A stretch of 64,000 nt of DNA from Luteitalea pratensis (GCF_001618865.1 NZ_CP015136.1:5243001-5307000), one strand, 5' to 3'. Shown: positions 9,095 to 17,762, counted from the first letter of the stretch. Made by a program: numbers and translations. Notes: generated from the sequence alone by a model not told the origin.

Positions 9095-10116
9095 GTCGAC
9101 GATGCGCCGTCTGGCTCGGCGCCGGCAGCATGCCGACCGTCGCCGAGCGTCCGCAACCGGTAGTACTGTTTGCCGATCTCGATCAGCGTGAGGACGATCA
9201 CGATGCCGAAGCCGATCGCCACACCCGTGTTCACCCAGGTGAGGAGTTGGGGCAGCTGGTGCGCAGGGACGACTTCAGAACGTACGGCGGTCCCGGCCAC
9301 GACCCACACCCGCGCCGACAGGATCATCAGCGCGACGACGAGCTGACACGCCAATGCTGCCAGCTTGAGTGTGACGCGACGAGCCGTGCGCGTCGGATGG
9401 AACAATCCGTAAGCGTCGAGTGCCAGGTTCGCGACGCAGACCAGGACCAACGGCACGTACCAGATGCGCCAGACGGGAGCGAATGCGAGCACTGTCGAGA
9501 GCGGCCCCATGGCCAGCCACGGCGAAGTCGGCACCATCAAGAGCCAACCGAGCCCCAGGACGCCGAAGATGACCTCGACCACCGCACGTATCCGGTCGTG
9601 CAGAGGATCGGGCCGTCGCGCGCCGACCATCCAGTCCGGTATCTTCCGCGGGTCCCAGTCGGGCTTCAGTTGCGCCTGACTGCTGGCCATGTCCACCACC
9701 GCGAACCCGATCGTCGTCCAGGCAAAGACGATCAGCGCTCGTTCGGGATACGCGAGCATGCCGTCGACGAAGTGCGGCACGGAGCCGCCACGCAAGGCGG
9801 CGCCGATCACGGACACGATGACGGTCACCACCAACGCCACACCGAGCCCGAGCTTCAGCGCCAGCAGGTAGATCGGGAACATCACCGGGCCGATCAGCTG
9901 TTGCCGCGGTGCATAGCGGGCGGCAACGACGATCGGGTGCCCGTGCCGGCGCAGGATGTCGGCGAGTTCCTTCTCGGACAGATCCCGGCCCAGCGTCTCG
10001 CTGCGCTCCTCGATCTCGGACGCGAGGTTCTCCGAGAGCTCACGGACGATGTCGTCCTGCTGCCGGCGCGGCAGGAAGAAGCGGACGGCGCGAAGGTAAC
10101 GTTGGTCGAGGGTCAT
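9079..10116 (-). CDS. Multi-pass membrane protein with N-terminal permease-prefix-like region
   Basis: 345 residues from the ATG at 10116, which overlaps the PadR stop (ATGA). Residues 1-75 are soluble and resemble the region in front of PadR-linked permeases (YLRAVRFFLPRRQQDDIVRELSENLASEIEER). Then six or so hydrophobic segments follow (PIYLLALKLGLGVALVVTVI, ALIVFAWTTIGFAVV, VVEVIFGVLGLGWLLM and others). No FtsX or MacB domain and no ATP-binding motif is present, so this is not a complete permease. It is probably controlled by the adjacent PadR repressor. The C-terminus (SSTNAER) is encoded by a heptamer array. Function unknown. Confidence 0.75.
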   Translation of the reverse strand: MTLDQRYLRAVRFFLPRRQQDDIVRELSENLASEIEERSETLGRDLSEKELADILRRHGHPIVVAARYAPRQQLIGPVMFPIYLLALKLGLGVALVVTVIVSVIGAALRGGSVPHFVDGMLAYPERALIVFAWTTIGFAVVDMASSQAQLKPDWDPRKIPDWMVGARRPDPLHDRIRAVVEVIFGVLGLGWLLMVPTSPWLAMGPLSTVLAFAPVWRIWYVPLVLVCVANLALDAYGLFHPTRTARRVTLKLAALACQLVVALMILSARVWVVAGTAVRSEVVPAHQLPQLLTWVNTGVAIGFGIVIVLTLIEIGKQYYRLRTLGDGRHAAGAEPDGASSTNAER

Positions 10117-10472
10117 CGGGGGAACTCCCGCAGCAGTCCGGTGAGGGCGGCGTCGAGGGCCTGCCACTCGTCGAGCAGCTGGCCCAGCATCGCGGCGCCG
10201 GACGGAGACAATCGATAGAAGCGCTTGTTGCGCTTGCCTTCCTCGCGCCATTCGCTGGCGAGGAGTCCCTGCGTCTCGAGCCGCCGCAACAGGGGGTACA
10301 ACGTGCCTTCGTCGACCTCCAACCCCTCGTCGGCGAGCTGCTTGCGCAGCGAGTAGCCGTATTGCTCCACCTTGAGCGCGGCCAGCACCGAGGCGATGAG
10401 GTAGCCGCGGCGCATCTCACCCTTGAGGTTGTCGAAGAGGGCGGCCTCGGCGTCATGAGCTGTGCGATACAT
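10113..10472 (-). CDS. PadR family transcriptional regulator
   Basis: 119 residues from the ATG at 10472. A winged-helix PadR domain is clear: GYLIASVLAALKVEQYGYSLRKQL, then EGTLYPLLRRLETQGLL and KRFYRLSPSGAAML. The start is chosen because the domain begins shortly after it; upstream in-frame sequence is not conserved-looking. PadR proteins usually repress their own operon together with a membrane protein gene, and the next gene overlaps by 4 bases. A short dyad just before the start codon may be the operator. Confidence 0.88.
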   Translation of the reverse strand: MYRTAHDAEAALFDNLKGEMRRGYLIASVLAALKVEQYGYSLRKQLADEGLEVDEGTLYPLLRRLETQGLLASEWREEGKRNKRFYRLSPSGAAMLGQLLDEWQALDAALTGLLREFPR

Positions 10473-10473
10473 G

Positions 10474-10507
10474 GTGTACGCCACACAGTATGCCACGCAC
10501 AGTACGT
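10474..10507. promoter_or_regulatory. Candidate PadR operator at the start codon
   Basis: GTGT-N5-ACAC dyad at 10474-10486 begins two bases upstream of the padR ATG. It is followed by a direct repeat (GCCACACAGTA and GCCACGCACAGTA). The second padR gene (33215) has a dyad at the same distance from its ATG, which supports autoregulation. Not tested. Confidence 0.35.
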
Positions 10508-10576
10508 ACGGATCAAGGCGAGGCTCGTTCCGCACGCTCAGAGTGGGAACGGAGGCGACAGCGGCGCAGCGCGCGA

Positions 10577-10762
10577 TCAGCGACGGCGGTGGCCGCGCGT
10601 CGCGATCGTTGCCCCGATCGCACCGGCAACGGCGCTCTCGATCAGGATGCGACCGGCACGGACATGCGCGCCGCCACGAGACGCCCATTCGACCAGGGTC
10701 AACAGCGTCCCGATCACCGCGGCGACCTGCAGGAAACGTCCGACCCAGCGCTGCCACGGCAT
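10577..10762 (-). CDS. Small two-helix membrane protein
   Basis: 61 residues from the ATG at 10762 (MPWQRWVGRFLQVAAVIGTL). Two hydrophobic segments: WVGRFLQVAAVIGTLLTLVEW, and ILIESAVAGAIGATIA after a polar linker; the end is RGHRRR, a positive-inside tail. It begins 10 bp after the deacetylase stop, so the two are likely co-transcribed. No family recognised. The longer frame reaching back into the deacetylase gene is judged a shadow. Confidence 0.5.
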   Translation of the reverse strand: MPWQRWVGRFLQVAAVIGTLLTLVEWASRGGAHVRAGRILIESAVAGAIGATIATRGHRRR

Positions 10763-10772
10763 GGGTCCGGCC

Positions 10773-11795
10773 TCACGAGCTGCGCGCCACCAGCGGATGC
10801 GACTGCAGCGCCTGCACGGTCTCCCTGCCGCGTCGATCCGGTCCGCCCGCGTCGCGCCACTCGCTGTCGGCGGCAACAGGGCCGTGCAGGACGTCGACGG
10901 TGGCGTCGAGGCACGCACGTAGGGCCGTCAGGTCATAGCCGCCTTCGGTGACCACGGCCAAGCGGCCGCCGCATGTCTGCTCTGCCCGGGCGCGGATGGC
11001 GGTCAGCCACGCCCGGTAGCCCCTCGTCGTCATCCGCTGCGAGCCCAGCGGATCGTCCTGGTGGCCGTCGAAGCCAACCGAGACGACGATGAGGTCGGGT
11101 GCGAACCGCACGAGCGCCTGATCGATCACGGCGTTCCACACCTGGGCATGATCGGCGTCGGTGGCGCCTGCCTCCAGCGGCAGGTTCAGCGTCAGCCCGA
11201 TACCTGCGCCGTGCCCCGCTTCCGACACCGCGCCCGTACCCGGATAGAACGGGAACTGGTGCGTGTTCACGACGAGCACGGTCGGGTCGCTGTAGAACGC
11301 CCATTGGGTGCCGTTGCCATGGTGGACGTCGATGTCGACAACGGCGACGCGCGCGGCCCCGGCTGCGCGCGCCGCGGCGACCGCCATCGCCACGTTCGAG
11401 AACAGGCAGAAGCCCATCGCCTGCGAGCGTTCGGCGTGATGGCCTGGCGGACGCACGATCGCGAGCGCCGGCTCGCCCGTCGCGTAGGCGTGCAGCGCGG
11501 CCTCGCACGCCGCTCCGGCGGCAAGCCGGGCCACGTCATGGCTGTCTGGCGACGTGAACGTATCCGCGTCGAGGGCGATGGCACGTCCTCGCGTCGCCTT
11601 GATCGCGGCCAGGTGACCGGTATCGTGCACCCGCAAGATCTCTTCGTCGGTCGCCGCACGAGGCTCGCGCACGGTGATGCCGAGGTCGCCCGCACGCAGC
11701 GCCGCCGCGCGCATGACGTCGCCGCGCTCGGGCGACTCCGGGTGACCTGCCGGAGTGACGTGGTCGAGGACGCGCGGGGTGAAGAGGAGCAGCAT
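10773..11795 (-). CDS. Histone deacetylase family protein (AcuC/class II type)
   Basis: 340 residues, zinc-dependent amidohydrolase of the arginase/deacetylase fold, acting on acetyl-lysine or acetylpolyamines. Signatures: RPPGHHAE with the His pair at 119-120, DIDVHHGNGTQ with the zinc ligands Asp156 and His158, and later SVGFDGHQDDPLG holding the third zinc-ligand Asp. EGGYDL near the end is also typical. Bacterial members include AcuC and acetylpolyamine amidohydrolases; the exact substrate is not decidable here. It is followed by a small membrane protein and preceded by a mixed heptamer array. Confidence 0.92.
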   Translation of the reverse strand: MLLLFTPRVLDHVTPAGHPESPERGDVMRAAALRAGDLGITVREPRAATDEEILRVHDTGHLAAIKATRGRAIALDADTFTSPDSHDVARLAAGAACEAALHAYATGEPALAIVRPPGHHAERSQAMGFCLFSNVAMAVAAARAAGAARVAVVDIDVHHGNGTQWAFYSDPTVLVVNTHQFPFYPGTGAVSEAGHGAGIGLTLNLPLEAGATDADHAQVWNAVIDQALVRFAPDLIVVSVGFDGHQDDPLGSQRMTTRGYRAWLTAIRARAEQTCGGRLAVVTEGGYDLTALRACLDATVDVLHGPVAADSEWRDAGGPDRRGRETVQALQSHPLVARSS

Positions 11796-11801
11796 GTTGG
11801 A

Positions 11802-11889
11802 ACCGGGTACCGGGTACCGGGTACCGGAAATCGGGAATCGGGAATCGGGAATCGACGATGGCGTTAAGCGTTAAGCGTCAACAGGCTAC
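11802..11889. repeat. Composite heptamer array: GGGTACC, GGGAATC, GCGTTAA, CAGGCTA
   Basis: Three GGGTACC-type units are followed by four GGGAATC-type units, two GCGTTAA units and one CAGGCTA unit in a row. It fills the gap between the deacetylase start and the DUF374 gene end. It is the clearest case of different word families adjoining in one array. Confidence 0.85.
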
Positions 11890-11913
11890 ATCCGATTCGG
11901 GAGTGGCAGGCAT

Positions 11914-12597
11914 CTACCGCTGCTGAAGCATCGCGGTGGCTCGCTGCTCCAGCCGGTGGAGCTCCGCCTCGAGATCCTGGCGGCGCTGTTCGAGGCCGGC
12001 ATCGTCAGCCTCCGCGGCCACGAAGAACGGCGGCCCGACCGCCACGGTAACCCGCGAGAACGGCCGCGGCACGAGGGCGCGGTCCCAGCTCCTGACATGC
12101 CAGGCCGACGCCGCCTCGATGTGAAAGGGAAGGATCGGCTGACCTGTCGCCTTTGCGAGCCAGAGAGCACCTGGCTGGGCTCGCCGCGCCGGGCCGCGCG
12201 GGCCATCGACCGTGAACGCCGTCGGGTGGCCCTGCGCCACGAGTCGCTTGAGTTGCACCAGGGCCTTCACGCCACCGCGGGACGTCGAGCCGCGTGCTGC
12301 GGCGTATCCGAACCGATGCATGATGCGGGCGATCCATTCACCGTCGAAGTTCTCGCTGGTGATGGCGACGATCCCGCGATCGCGCCAGAACGGCGTGGCC
12401 GGCAGGATGCGGCCGTGCCAGAGCGCCAGGATCGGGCACTGCCCCGCAGCGAGGCACTGGTCGAACGCCTCTGCGCCCTCGCTGGTGTATCGCCAGGTGC
12501 GGCCGAGCGCGGCAACCAGCGGCGTTCCGACGTGCGCGATCAGCGCCACTTGTCGCCGCTTCGAGGCAGAGCCCTCCCACGCGGGGCGATCACTCAC
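11914..12597 (-). CDS. DUF374 lysophospholipid acyltransferase-like protein
   Basis: 227 residues. Recognised by the family motifs LWHGRILPATPFWRDRGI, SENFDGEWIARIMHRFGY, ARGSTSRGGVKAL and FTVDGPRGPARRAQPGALWLA. DUF374 proteins are related to PlsC/LpxL-type acyltransferases and probably transfer acyl groups to a lipid at the inner membrane, possibly in lipid A assembly; the substrate is unproven. The HG of LWHGR would be part of the active site. Its ATG overlaps the stop of the Fe-S reductase upstream by 4 bases, so it ends the etf operon. Confidence 0.82.
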   Translation of the reverse strand: MSDRPAWEGSASKRRQVALIAHVGTPLVAALGRTWRYTSEGAEAFDQCLAAGQCPILALWHGRILPATPFWRDRGIVAITSENFDGEWIARIMHRFGYAAARGSTSRGGVKALVQLKRLVAQGHPTAFTVDGPRGPARRAQPGALWLAKATGQPILPFHIEAASAWHVRSWDRALVPRPFSRVTVAVGPPFFVAAEADDAGLEQRRQDLEAELHRLEQRATAMLQQR

Positions 12598-14483
12598 CCG
12601 TGCGCCGACTCCCCGGGCGCGGCACCGGACGCGGCAGCGTCGGCCTGCGCGAGGCGGCCAGCCTTGCGAAGGCGACCCTCCGTCCAGGTCATCAGGTCGA
12701 CCATCTGGATGGCATCGGTGTCAGGCGTGCTCGCCTTGGCGCCCTTGAGCATGATCGAGCAGAACGGGCAGCCCATCACGATGGTGTTCGCGCCGGTCGC
12801 CTGCAACTGCTCGAACCGCGCCTGGCTGATGCGGGTGCCGACTTCGTGCTCCTCGAACAGCAACCCGCCACCGGCGCCGCAGCAGAACGGGTTGTCCTTC
12901 GTCCGCTCCGGCTCGGCGACATCGCCCCCATAGCGCTCGAGCAATGCGCGAGGCGCCATGTGTTCTCCGGCATAGCGTCCCAGGTAGCACGGGTCGTGAA
13001 ACGTGACGGCTTCTTCTTCGAGGCGCAGTGGTTGCTCGTGACGCGTGATCTCCTCGACCAGCACCGACGAGTGCATCACCTTGCCTTCGAAGCCGAACTG
13101 CCGGTAGTCGTGCCCGAGCGTCTTCAGGCAGTGCGGGCACGAGGTGACCACCTTCTTCACGCCGGCGTCCTGCAGGTCCCCGACGTTGGCCGCGGCGAGC
13201 TCCTGGAACTGGTATTCGTTGCCGGTGCGCTTGGCGACGTCGCCGGTGCAGCGTTCCTTGCTCAGCACACCGAACGTCTTGCCCTGCGCGCGCAGGATCT
13301 CGGCAAGCGATCGCAGCGACTTCTGGAAGTCTGGCTCGGTGCCGCCGGCGCAGCCCAGCCACAGCAGGTACTCGTGCCTCGCGGGGTCGAACGTCTCCAG
13401 TTGCGCCGACGCGACGAACTTCTGCCGAACGTCGGAGGTCTGCCCCCAGAGGTTGCCGCGACGCTCGAGGTTGTTGTAGACCGGCGCCAGGTATTCGGGC
13501 GCCTCGCCGTTGCTGACCAGCCCGCGTCTCGCACCGATGATCACTGGCGTGTGCTCGATGCCGACCGGACACGCGTCCTCGCAGGCACCGCACGTCGTGC
13601 ATTGCCACAGCACTCCAGGGTCGTACACGTCCACGAGCTTCGCGTCGCTTGCGCCGGCGAGCAACGCCGCCTCGGTCTGGAGGATGAGGGCCTTGGGGTT
13701 GAGCAGCTTGCCGGTGGCGGTCGCCGGGCAGTTCTCCATGCAGCGGCCGCATTCGACGCACGTGAAGGCGTCCAGCACGGCCTTCTTCGGCAGGTCCTTC
13801 ACGGCCTCGAACCCGACCTCTTCCTTCTCGAAGTCGAGGTTGGGCACGGTGCCGAGCACGGGCGCCTTCAGGAACACCGTTGCCGGCGACAGCAGCAGGT
13901 GCAGGTGCTTGGAGTTCGGGATCAGCACCAGGAAGGTGTAGATCACGAGCATGTGCACCCACCAGTTGACGCGACCGCCGATGCCTCCCGCGAGCACGAA
14001 CATGTCGAGCAGGAACGTGACCATCAGCACCGCGATGAAGCCGGCGATCAGGATCGATTCACCGGACACAGTCGTACCGAGCGCACGCGGCCGGACGATG
14101 CCGCGACGGACGGCCAGCAGCACGATCCCACCGAGCACCGCCGCGCAGAACGGGACCAGCAGCCACATGTAGACGCGGAAACCGATCGTACCGGTCAGGT
14201 CGACGACGCCGAGGCCGTGCAACGTCTCGACCAGCGTGTAGCCGCCGAAGGCGACAAAGCCCCAGAACACGAAGAGGTGCGCGATGCCGACCCACGGCTT
14301 GCGCGCGATGACCTTGCCCTGGAAGACGACGTCGACGAGGAACCGCTCGACGCGACGCGGCAGCGCGTCGAGGGAGAACGATCCGGGCGCGGCCAGCACG
14401 AGCCGCCAGCGCGTCGACATCTGGACAGCGAACAGGGCCAGGCTGGCAAGGACGACGACCCAGAACGCGAGCATCTCGAGCAT
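12594..14483 (-). CDS. Membrane Fe-S oxidoreductase, probable ETF:menaquinone reductase
   Basis: 629 residues in three parts. Residues 1-205 have several membrane helices like the NarI/HdrE cytochrome b fold, with candidate haem histidines (GIAHLFVFWG, WVHMLV). Residues 242-252 (CVECGRCMENC) and 295-305 (CTTCGACEDAC) bind two [4Fe-4S] clusters. The C-terminal half has HdrB/GlpC-type CCG domains (CPHCLKTLGHDY, CCGAGGG, CPFCSIMLKG). This HdrD-like architecture beside etfAB matches the membrane EMR enzymes that pass electrons from ETF to menaquinone. It lies directly downstream of etfB-etfA and the organism makes menaquinone, so beta-oxidation electrons probably reach the quinone pool here. Confidence 0.85.
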   Translation of the reverse strand: MLEMLAFWVVVLASLALFAVQMSTRWRLVLAAPGSFSLDALPRRVERFLVDVVFQGKVIARKPWVGIAHLFVFWGFVAFGGYTLVETLHGLGVVDLTGTIGFRVYMWLLVPFCAAVLGGIVLLAVRRGIVRPRALGTTVSGESILIAGFIAVLMVTFLLDMFVLAGGIGGRVNWWVHMLVIYTFLVLIPNSKHLHLLLSPATVFLKAPVLGTVPNLDFEKEEVGFEAVKDLPKKAVLDAFTCVECGRCMENCPATATGKLLNPKALILQTEAALLAGASDAKLVDVYDPGVLWQCTTCGACEDACPVGIEHTPVIIGARRGLVSNGEAPEYLAPVYNNLERRGNLWGQTSDVRQKFVASAQLETFDPARHEYLLWLGCAGGTEPDFQKSLRSLAEILRAQGKTFGVLSKERCTGDVAKRTGNEYQFQELAAANVGDLQDAGVKKVVTSCPHCLKTLGHDYRQFGFEGKVMHSSVLVEEITRHEQPLRLEEEAVTFHDPCYLGRYAGEHMAPRALLERYGGDVAEPERTKDNPFCCGAGGGLLFEEHEVGTRISQARFEQLQATGANTIVMGCPFCSIMLKGAKASTPDTDAIQMVDLMTWTEGRLRKAGRLAQADAAASGAAPGESAHG

Positions 14484-14500
14484 GCGAGTCGAGGATAGAA

Positions 14501-14560
14501 CAGCCTGCGGCCTACGGCCTACAGCCTGCTCGCAGGCTGCAGGCTACAGGCTGCAGGCTA
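14501..14560. repeat. Heptamer array, CAGGCTA/CAGCCTG family
   Basis: Seven or more degenerate units (CAGCCTG, CGGCCTA, CAGGCTG, CAGGCTA) fill the gap between etfA and the Fe-S reductase. The last CTA (14558-14560) is, on the minus strand, the TAG stop codon of etfA. Confidence 0.85.
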
Positions 14561-15511
14561 TCTCTTGAGTTCCGCAATGAGGGCCGGCACGATCTCGAAC
14601 AGATCACCGGCGATGCCATAGTCGGCAATCTCGAAGATCGGTGCCTCGGGATCCTTGTTGATGGCAACGATCGTCCTGGCGCCCTTCATGCCCACCACAT
14701 GCTGGATCGCCCCCGAGATGCCAAGCGCAAGATACAGCCTCGGCGCGACCGTCTGCCCCGAGCTGCCGATCTGCCGATCCATCGGTAACCAACCGTTGTC
14801 GCAAATCGGGCGCGACGCCGCGAGCTCGGCGCCCAGGGCCTCGGCCAGTTGCCTGACCATGTCGAGGTGCTCGGGGCCCTTGATGCCTCGTCCGACCGAG
14901 ACGATCCGCTCGGCGGCGGTGAGATCGACCGCCTGCTTGGACTCCTTGAACGGCGGCTCGGGACGCTGGCGCACCGCGGCCGTGTCGAGGCTCACCGCCT
15001 GCGCCGAGACGGGCGCACTGCCCTTCTGCACAGCGTCGGCGCGGACCGCGCCCGCCTGCAAGGTCGCGAAGTGTGGCGCCGCGCCCACCGCAAGGACGTC
15101 AGCGAGCAGCCGCGCCTGGAACACGGGCCGCGTGAAGCGGAAGCTCTCGGCATCGGCGCCAACGGCCACGCAATCGGACACCAGGCCGCGCCCGCAGCGA
15201 GTCGCGAGCGTGGGCATGAAGTCGCGCGCCTGGTACGTGTGCGCCGCCAGCACGAGCGACGGTGCAGTGGCGCCGACGACCTCGGCCAGCGCCGCAACGT
15301 ACGCGTCGGCCGTGTAGTCGGCCAGCGCCGCGTGCTCGACGACGAGCACCTGCGTCACCTGCGCTTCGGCCAGAGCCGCGCCGATCGCCGCGATGTCATG
15401 ACCGGCGACGACCACGCTCACGGGTTGTCCCAGCGCCTGCGCGGCGGCGATGGCCTCCCACGTCGAGCGATGTACCTGGCCGGCATTGTGTTCAGCGATG
15501 ACGAGAATCAT
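14558..15511 (-). CDS. etfA: Electron transfer flavoprotein alpha subunit
   Basis: 317 residues from the ATG at 15511 (MILVIAEHNAGQVHRSTWEA), overlapping the etfB stop by 4 bases. The longer frame reaching upstream is an etfB shadow. The FAD-binding C-terminal half is intact: VSVGRGIKGPEHLDMVRQLA, ASRPICDNGWLPMDRQIGSSG, LYLALGISGAIQHVVGMKGA and TIVAINKDPEAPIFEIADYG. With EtfB it accepts electrons from acyl-CoA dehydrogenases (one is at 56850) and passes them to the membrane reductase downstream. The TAG stop lies inside a CAGGCTA heptamer array. Confidence 0.96.
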   Translation of the reverse strand: MILVIAEHNAGQVHRSTWEAIAAAQALGQPVSVVVAGHDIAAIGAALAEAQVTQVLVVEHAALADYTADAYVAALAEVVGATAPSLVLAAHTYQARDFMPTLATRCGRGLVSDCVAVGADAESFRFTRPVFQARLLADVLAVGAAPHFATLQAGAVRADAVQKGSAPVSAQAVSLDTAAVRQRPEPPFKESKQAVDLTAAERIVSVGRGIKGPEHLDMVRQLAEALGAELAASRPICDNGWLPMDRQIGSSGQTVAPRLYLALGISGAIQHVVGMKGARTIVAINKDPEAPIFEIADYGIAGDLFEIVPALIAELKR

Positions 15512-16278
15512 GACGCCACCACCCGTGCGTCCTCGCGCAAGGCGCGGACCAGTTCGCGGGCCGCCTCCGCGGGCGTGCCCGCGATCATGCGCGTCTGCTT
15601 CTGCTTTTCGGGCGCCCGCAGATCGACGAGCTGCTGCGCCGCGTCCGCCGCTGTCGCTGTCGCTGCGACAGCGCGGATTTCCTTCTTCTTCGCGGCCATG
15701 ATCCCCTTGAGCGTCGCGTACCGAAGTTGGTTGATGCCGCTCTGGATCGTCAGCAAGGCCGGCAACGGCATCTCGAGCCACTGGAACCAGCCGCCCTCGA
15801 GTTCGCGCTTGACGCGCACGCCGCTGCCCTGCACCTGCACGTCCATGATGATGGTCGCGTGGGCCAGCCCGAGCCGCTCGGCGAGAATCACGCCGGTCTG
15901 GCCGAAGCCCATGTCGTCCGACTGCAGGCCGGTGAGCACGAGATCCGGTGACTCGGGGCCGATCGCGGTGCCGAGCGCGGCCGCCACGACCAACGCGCCG
16001 GCCCTCGCAAGCGCCTCGCCTTCGACGTGCAACGCCCGATCCGCGCCTCGCGCCAGTGCCTCGCGCAACACCTGCGTGACGCGCGACGGACCCGCGGAGA
16101 CGACGATCACCTCGCCGCCGTGCGCTTCCCGCAACCGCAGCGCGGCCTCGAGCGCGTAGGCGTCGGGCTCGTTCATCTCGAACTCGGCGTCGCCATCGCG
16201 AATCCAGGTTCGCGCCTCGTCGGGACGGACCTGCCAGTCGCGGGTGACGACCTGCTTGATGCACACGACAATTTTCAT
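15508..16278 (-). CDS. etfB: Electron transfer flavoprotein beta subunit
   Basis: 256 residues, MKIVVCIKQV at the N-terminus. The family signature is present (LVLTGLQSDDMGFGQTGVILAERLGL), as is LPALLTIQSGINQLRYATLKGIMAAKKKEI, the EtfB C-terminal recognition region that contacts partner dehydrogenases. It binds AMP rather than FAD in the family. First gene of the etfB-etfA-reductase-DUF374 run, with 4-base overlaps at two of the three junctions. Confidence 0.96.
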   Translation of the reverse strand: MKIVVCIKQVVTRDWQVRPDEARTWIRDGDAEFEMNEPDAYALEAALRLREAHGGEVIVVSAGPSRVTQVLREALARGADRALHVEGEALARAGALVVAAALGTAIGPESPDLVLTGLQSDDMGFGQTGVILAERLGLAHATIIMDVQVQGSGVRVKRELEGGWFQWLEMPLPALLTIQSGINQLRYATLKGIMAAKKKEIRAVAATATAADAAQQLVDLRAPEKQKQTRMIAGTPAEAARELVRALREDARVVAS

Positions 16279-16297
16279 GGTGTCAGTTCAGGAGCTT

Positions 16298-16470
16298 GCG
16301 TCTCAAGTCTCAGGTCCCAGGCTCGCCAACAGGGAGATCGAGGTGCCGGCATGAACCTCGCTCAGGCCGTCGGGCGAGAGCCCGGCATCGTCCGCGGTCA
16401 CTCTCGTCAGGCGGTTCACCCTCGCCGGCGAGGCCGTCTGAGCTTGAGACGTGAGACCTGAGACCTGGGC
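16298..16470. repeat. Pair of inverted CAGGTCT-type heptamer blocks
   Basis: One block (about 16300-16325: TCTCAAG, TCTCAGG, TCCCAGG) and its inverted relative (about 16439-16468: TGAGACG, TGAGACC, TGAGACC) flank about 115 bp with no recognisable gene. Together they could fold into a long stem between fabF and etfB. The same words recur at 58621-58690. Confidence 0.6.
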
Positions 16471-16480
16471 GTGGTGTCGC

Positions 16481-17722
16481 CTATTCTTCGTACGCCTTGA
16501 ACAACAGCGACGCGTTGGTGCCGCCGAAGCCGAAGGAGTTCGACAGCGCGTAACCGATGCGTCCCGGGCGTGCCGCGTGCGGGACGTAGTCCAGGTCGCA
16601 GCCTTCGGCCGGGTTGTCGAGGTTGATGGTCGGGGGCAACACCTGGTGCTTGATCGCCAGCGCCGTGATGCCGGCCTCGAGCCCGCCCGCGGCACCGAGC
16701 AGGTGCCCGGTCATCGACTTGGTGGACGACACGGCGAGCCGATATGCGTGGTCGCCGAACGCCGTCCTGATGGCCTGCGTCTCGGTCGGGTCGTTGACCG
16801 GCGTCGACGTCCCATGGGCGTTGATGTAATCGACCTTCGACGGATCGATGCCGGCCTTGCGCATCGCCATCCGCATCGAGCGCACTGCGCCCTCGCCGCC
16901 TTCCGGCTGGCCGGTCATGTGGAACGCATCCGAGGTGCTGCCGTAGCCCACCACCTCGGCATAGATCGAGGCGCCACGCGCCTTCGCCCGCTCGAGTTCC
17001 TCGAGGATGACGATCCCCGAGCCCTCGCCGATGATGAAGCCGTCGCGATCGCGGTCGAACGGCCGACAGGCCCGCTCCGGTTCGTCGTTGCGCGTCGAGA
17101 GGGCGCGCATGGAGCCGAACCCACCGACGCTCATCGGCGTGACCGCGGCCTCGGCGCCACCGGTGATCATCACCTCGGCGTCGCCGCGCTTGATGATTTC
17201 GTACGAATCGCCGATGGCGTGCGCACTCGCCGAGCAGGCGGTGCACGACGACTGGTTGGGGCCACGGGCGCCAAAGCGGATCGAGACCTGGCCCGATGCC
17301 AGGTTGATGATCGCCGACGGAATGAAGAAGGGCGAGATCTTGCGTGGCCCGCCCGCGAGGTAGGCCTCGTGCTCGTTCTCGATGGTGCGGAACCCGCCGA
17401 TACCCGACGCGATGTACACGCCGATGTCGACCGAGTTCTCGACCGTCACCTCGAGGCGTGCGTCGTCGACCGCGAACTGACTCGCAGCGATCGCGAACTG
17501 GATGAAGGGGTCAATCTTCTTGACCTCCTTCTTCTCGACGTAATCGAGCGGGTCGAAGCCCTTGACTTCGCCCGCGATCCGCGTCGAGAACGACGTCGCG
17601 TCAAAGTGGGTGATCGTGCCGATACCCGATCGGGCGGCGTTGATCGCCGCCCAGTTGGCACTGGTGCCCACTCCGAGCGACGACACCAGCCCGACACCCG
17701 TCACCACGACTCGCCTGGACAC
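16481..17722 (-). CDS. fabF: Beta-ketoacyl-ACP synthase II
   Basis: 413 residues. Condenses malonyl-ACP with acyl-ACP in fatty acid elongation. Catalytic triad visible: Cys163 in SSCTACSASAHAIG, His in NAHGTSTPVNDPTE, and His in STKSMTGHLLGAAG. The glycine-rich end NSFGFGGTNASLLFK is typical. Last gene of plsX-fabD-fabG-acpP-fabF, 40 bp after acpP. Confidence 0.97.
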   Translation of the reverse strand: MSRRVVVTGVGLVSSLGVGTSANWAAINAARSGIGTITHFDATSFSTRIAGEVKGFDPLDYVEKKEVKKIDPFIQFAIAASQFAVDDARLEVTVENSVDIGVYIASGIGGFRTIENEHEAYLAGGPRKISPFFIPSAIINLASGQVSIRFGARGPNQSSCTACSASAHAIGDSYEIIKRGDAEVMITGGAEAAVTPMSVGGFGSMRALSTRNDEPERACRPFDRDRDGFIIGEGSGIVILEELERAKARGASIYAEVVGYGSTSDAFHMTGQPEGGEGAVRSMRMAMRKAGIDPSKVDYINAHGTSTPVNDPTETQAIRTAFGDHAYRLAVSSTKSMTGHLLGAAGGLEAGITALAIKHQVLPPTINLDNPAEGCDLDYVPHAARPGRIGYALSNSFGFGGTNASLLFKAYEE

Positions 17723-17762
17723 TCCCCCTCCGTCCCCGGTCTCGTTGCCGGTGTGGCAGTAC

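Noticed and set aside
12600-14498. Plus-strand open frame of 632 codons opposite the Fe-S reductase
   Set aside because: Shadow of the minus-strand gene, whose cluster motifs are unmistakable.
14558-16264. Single 568-codon frame as one etf fusion
   Set aside because: The first half is a shadow of etfB; etfA starts at 15511 with an ATGA overlap.
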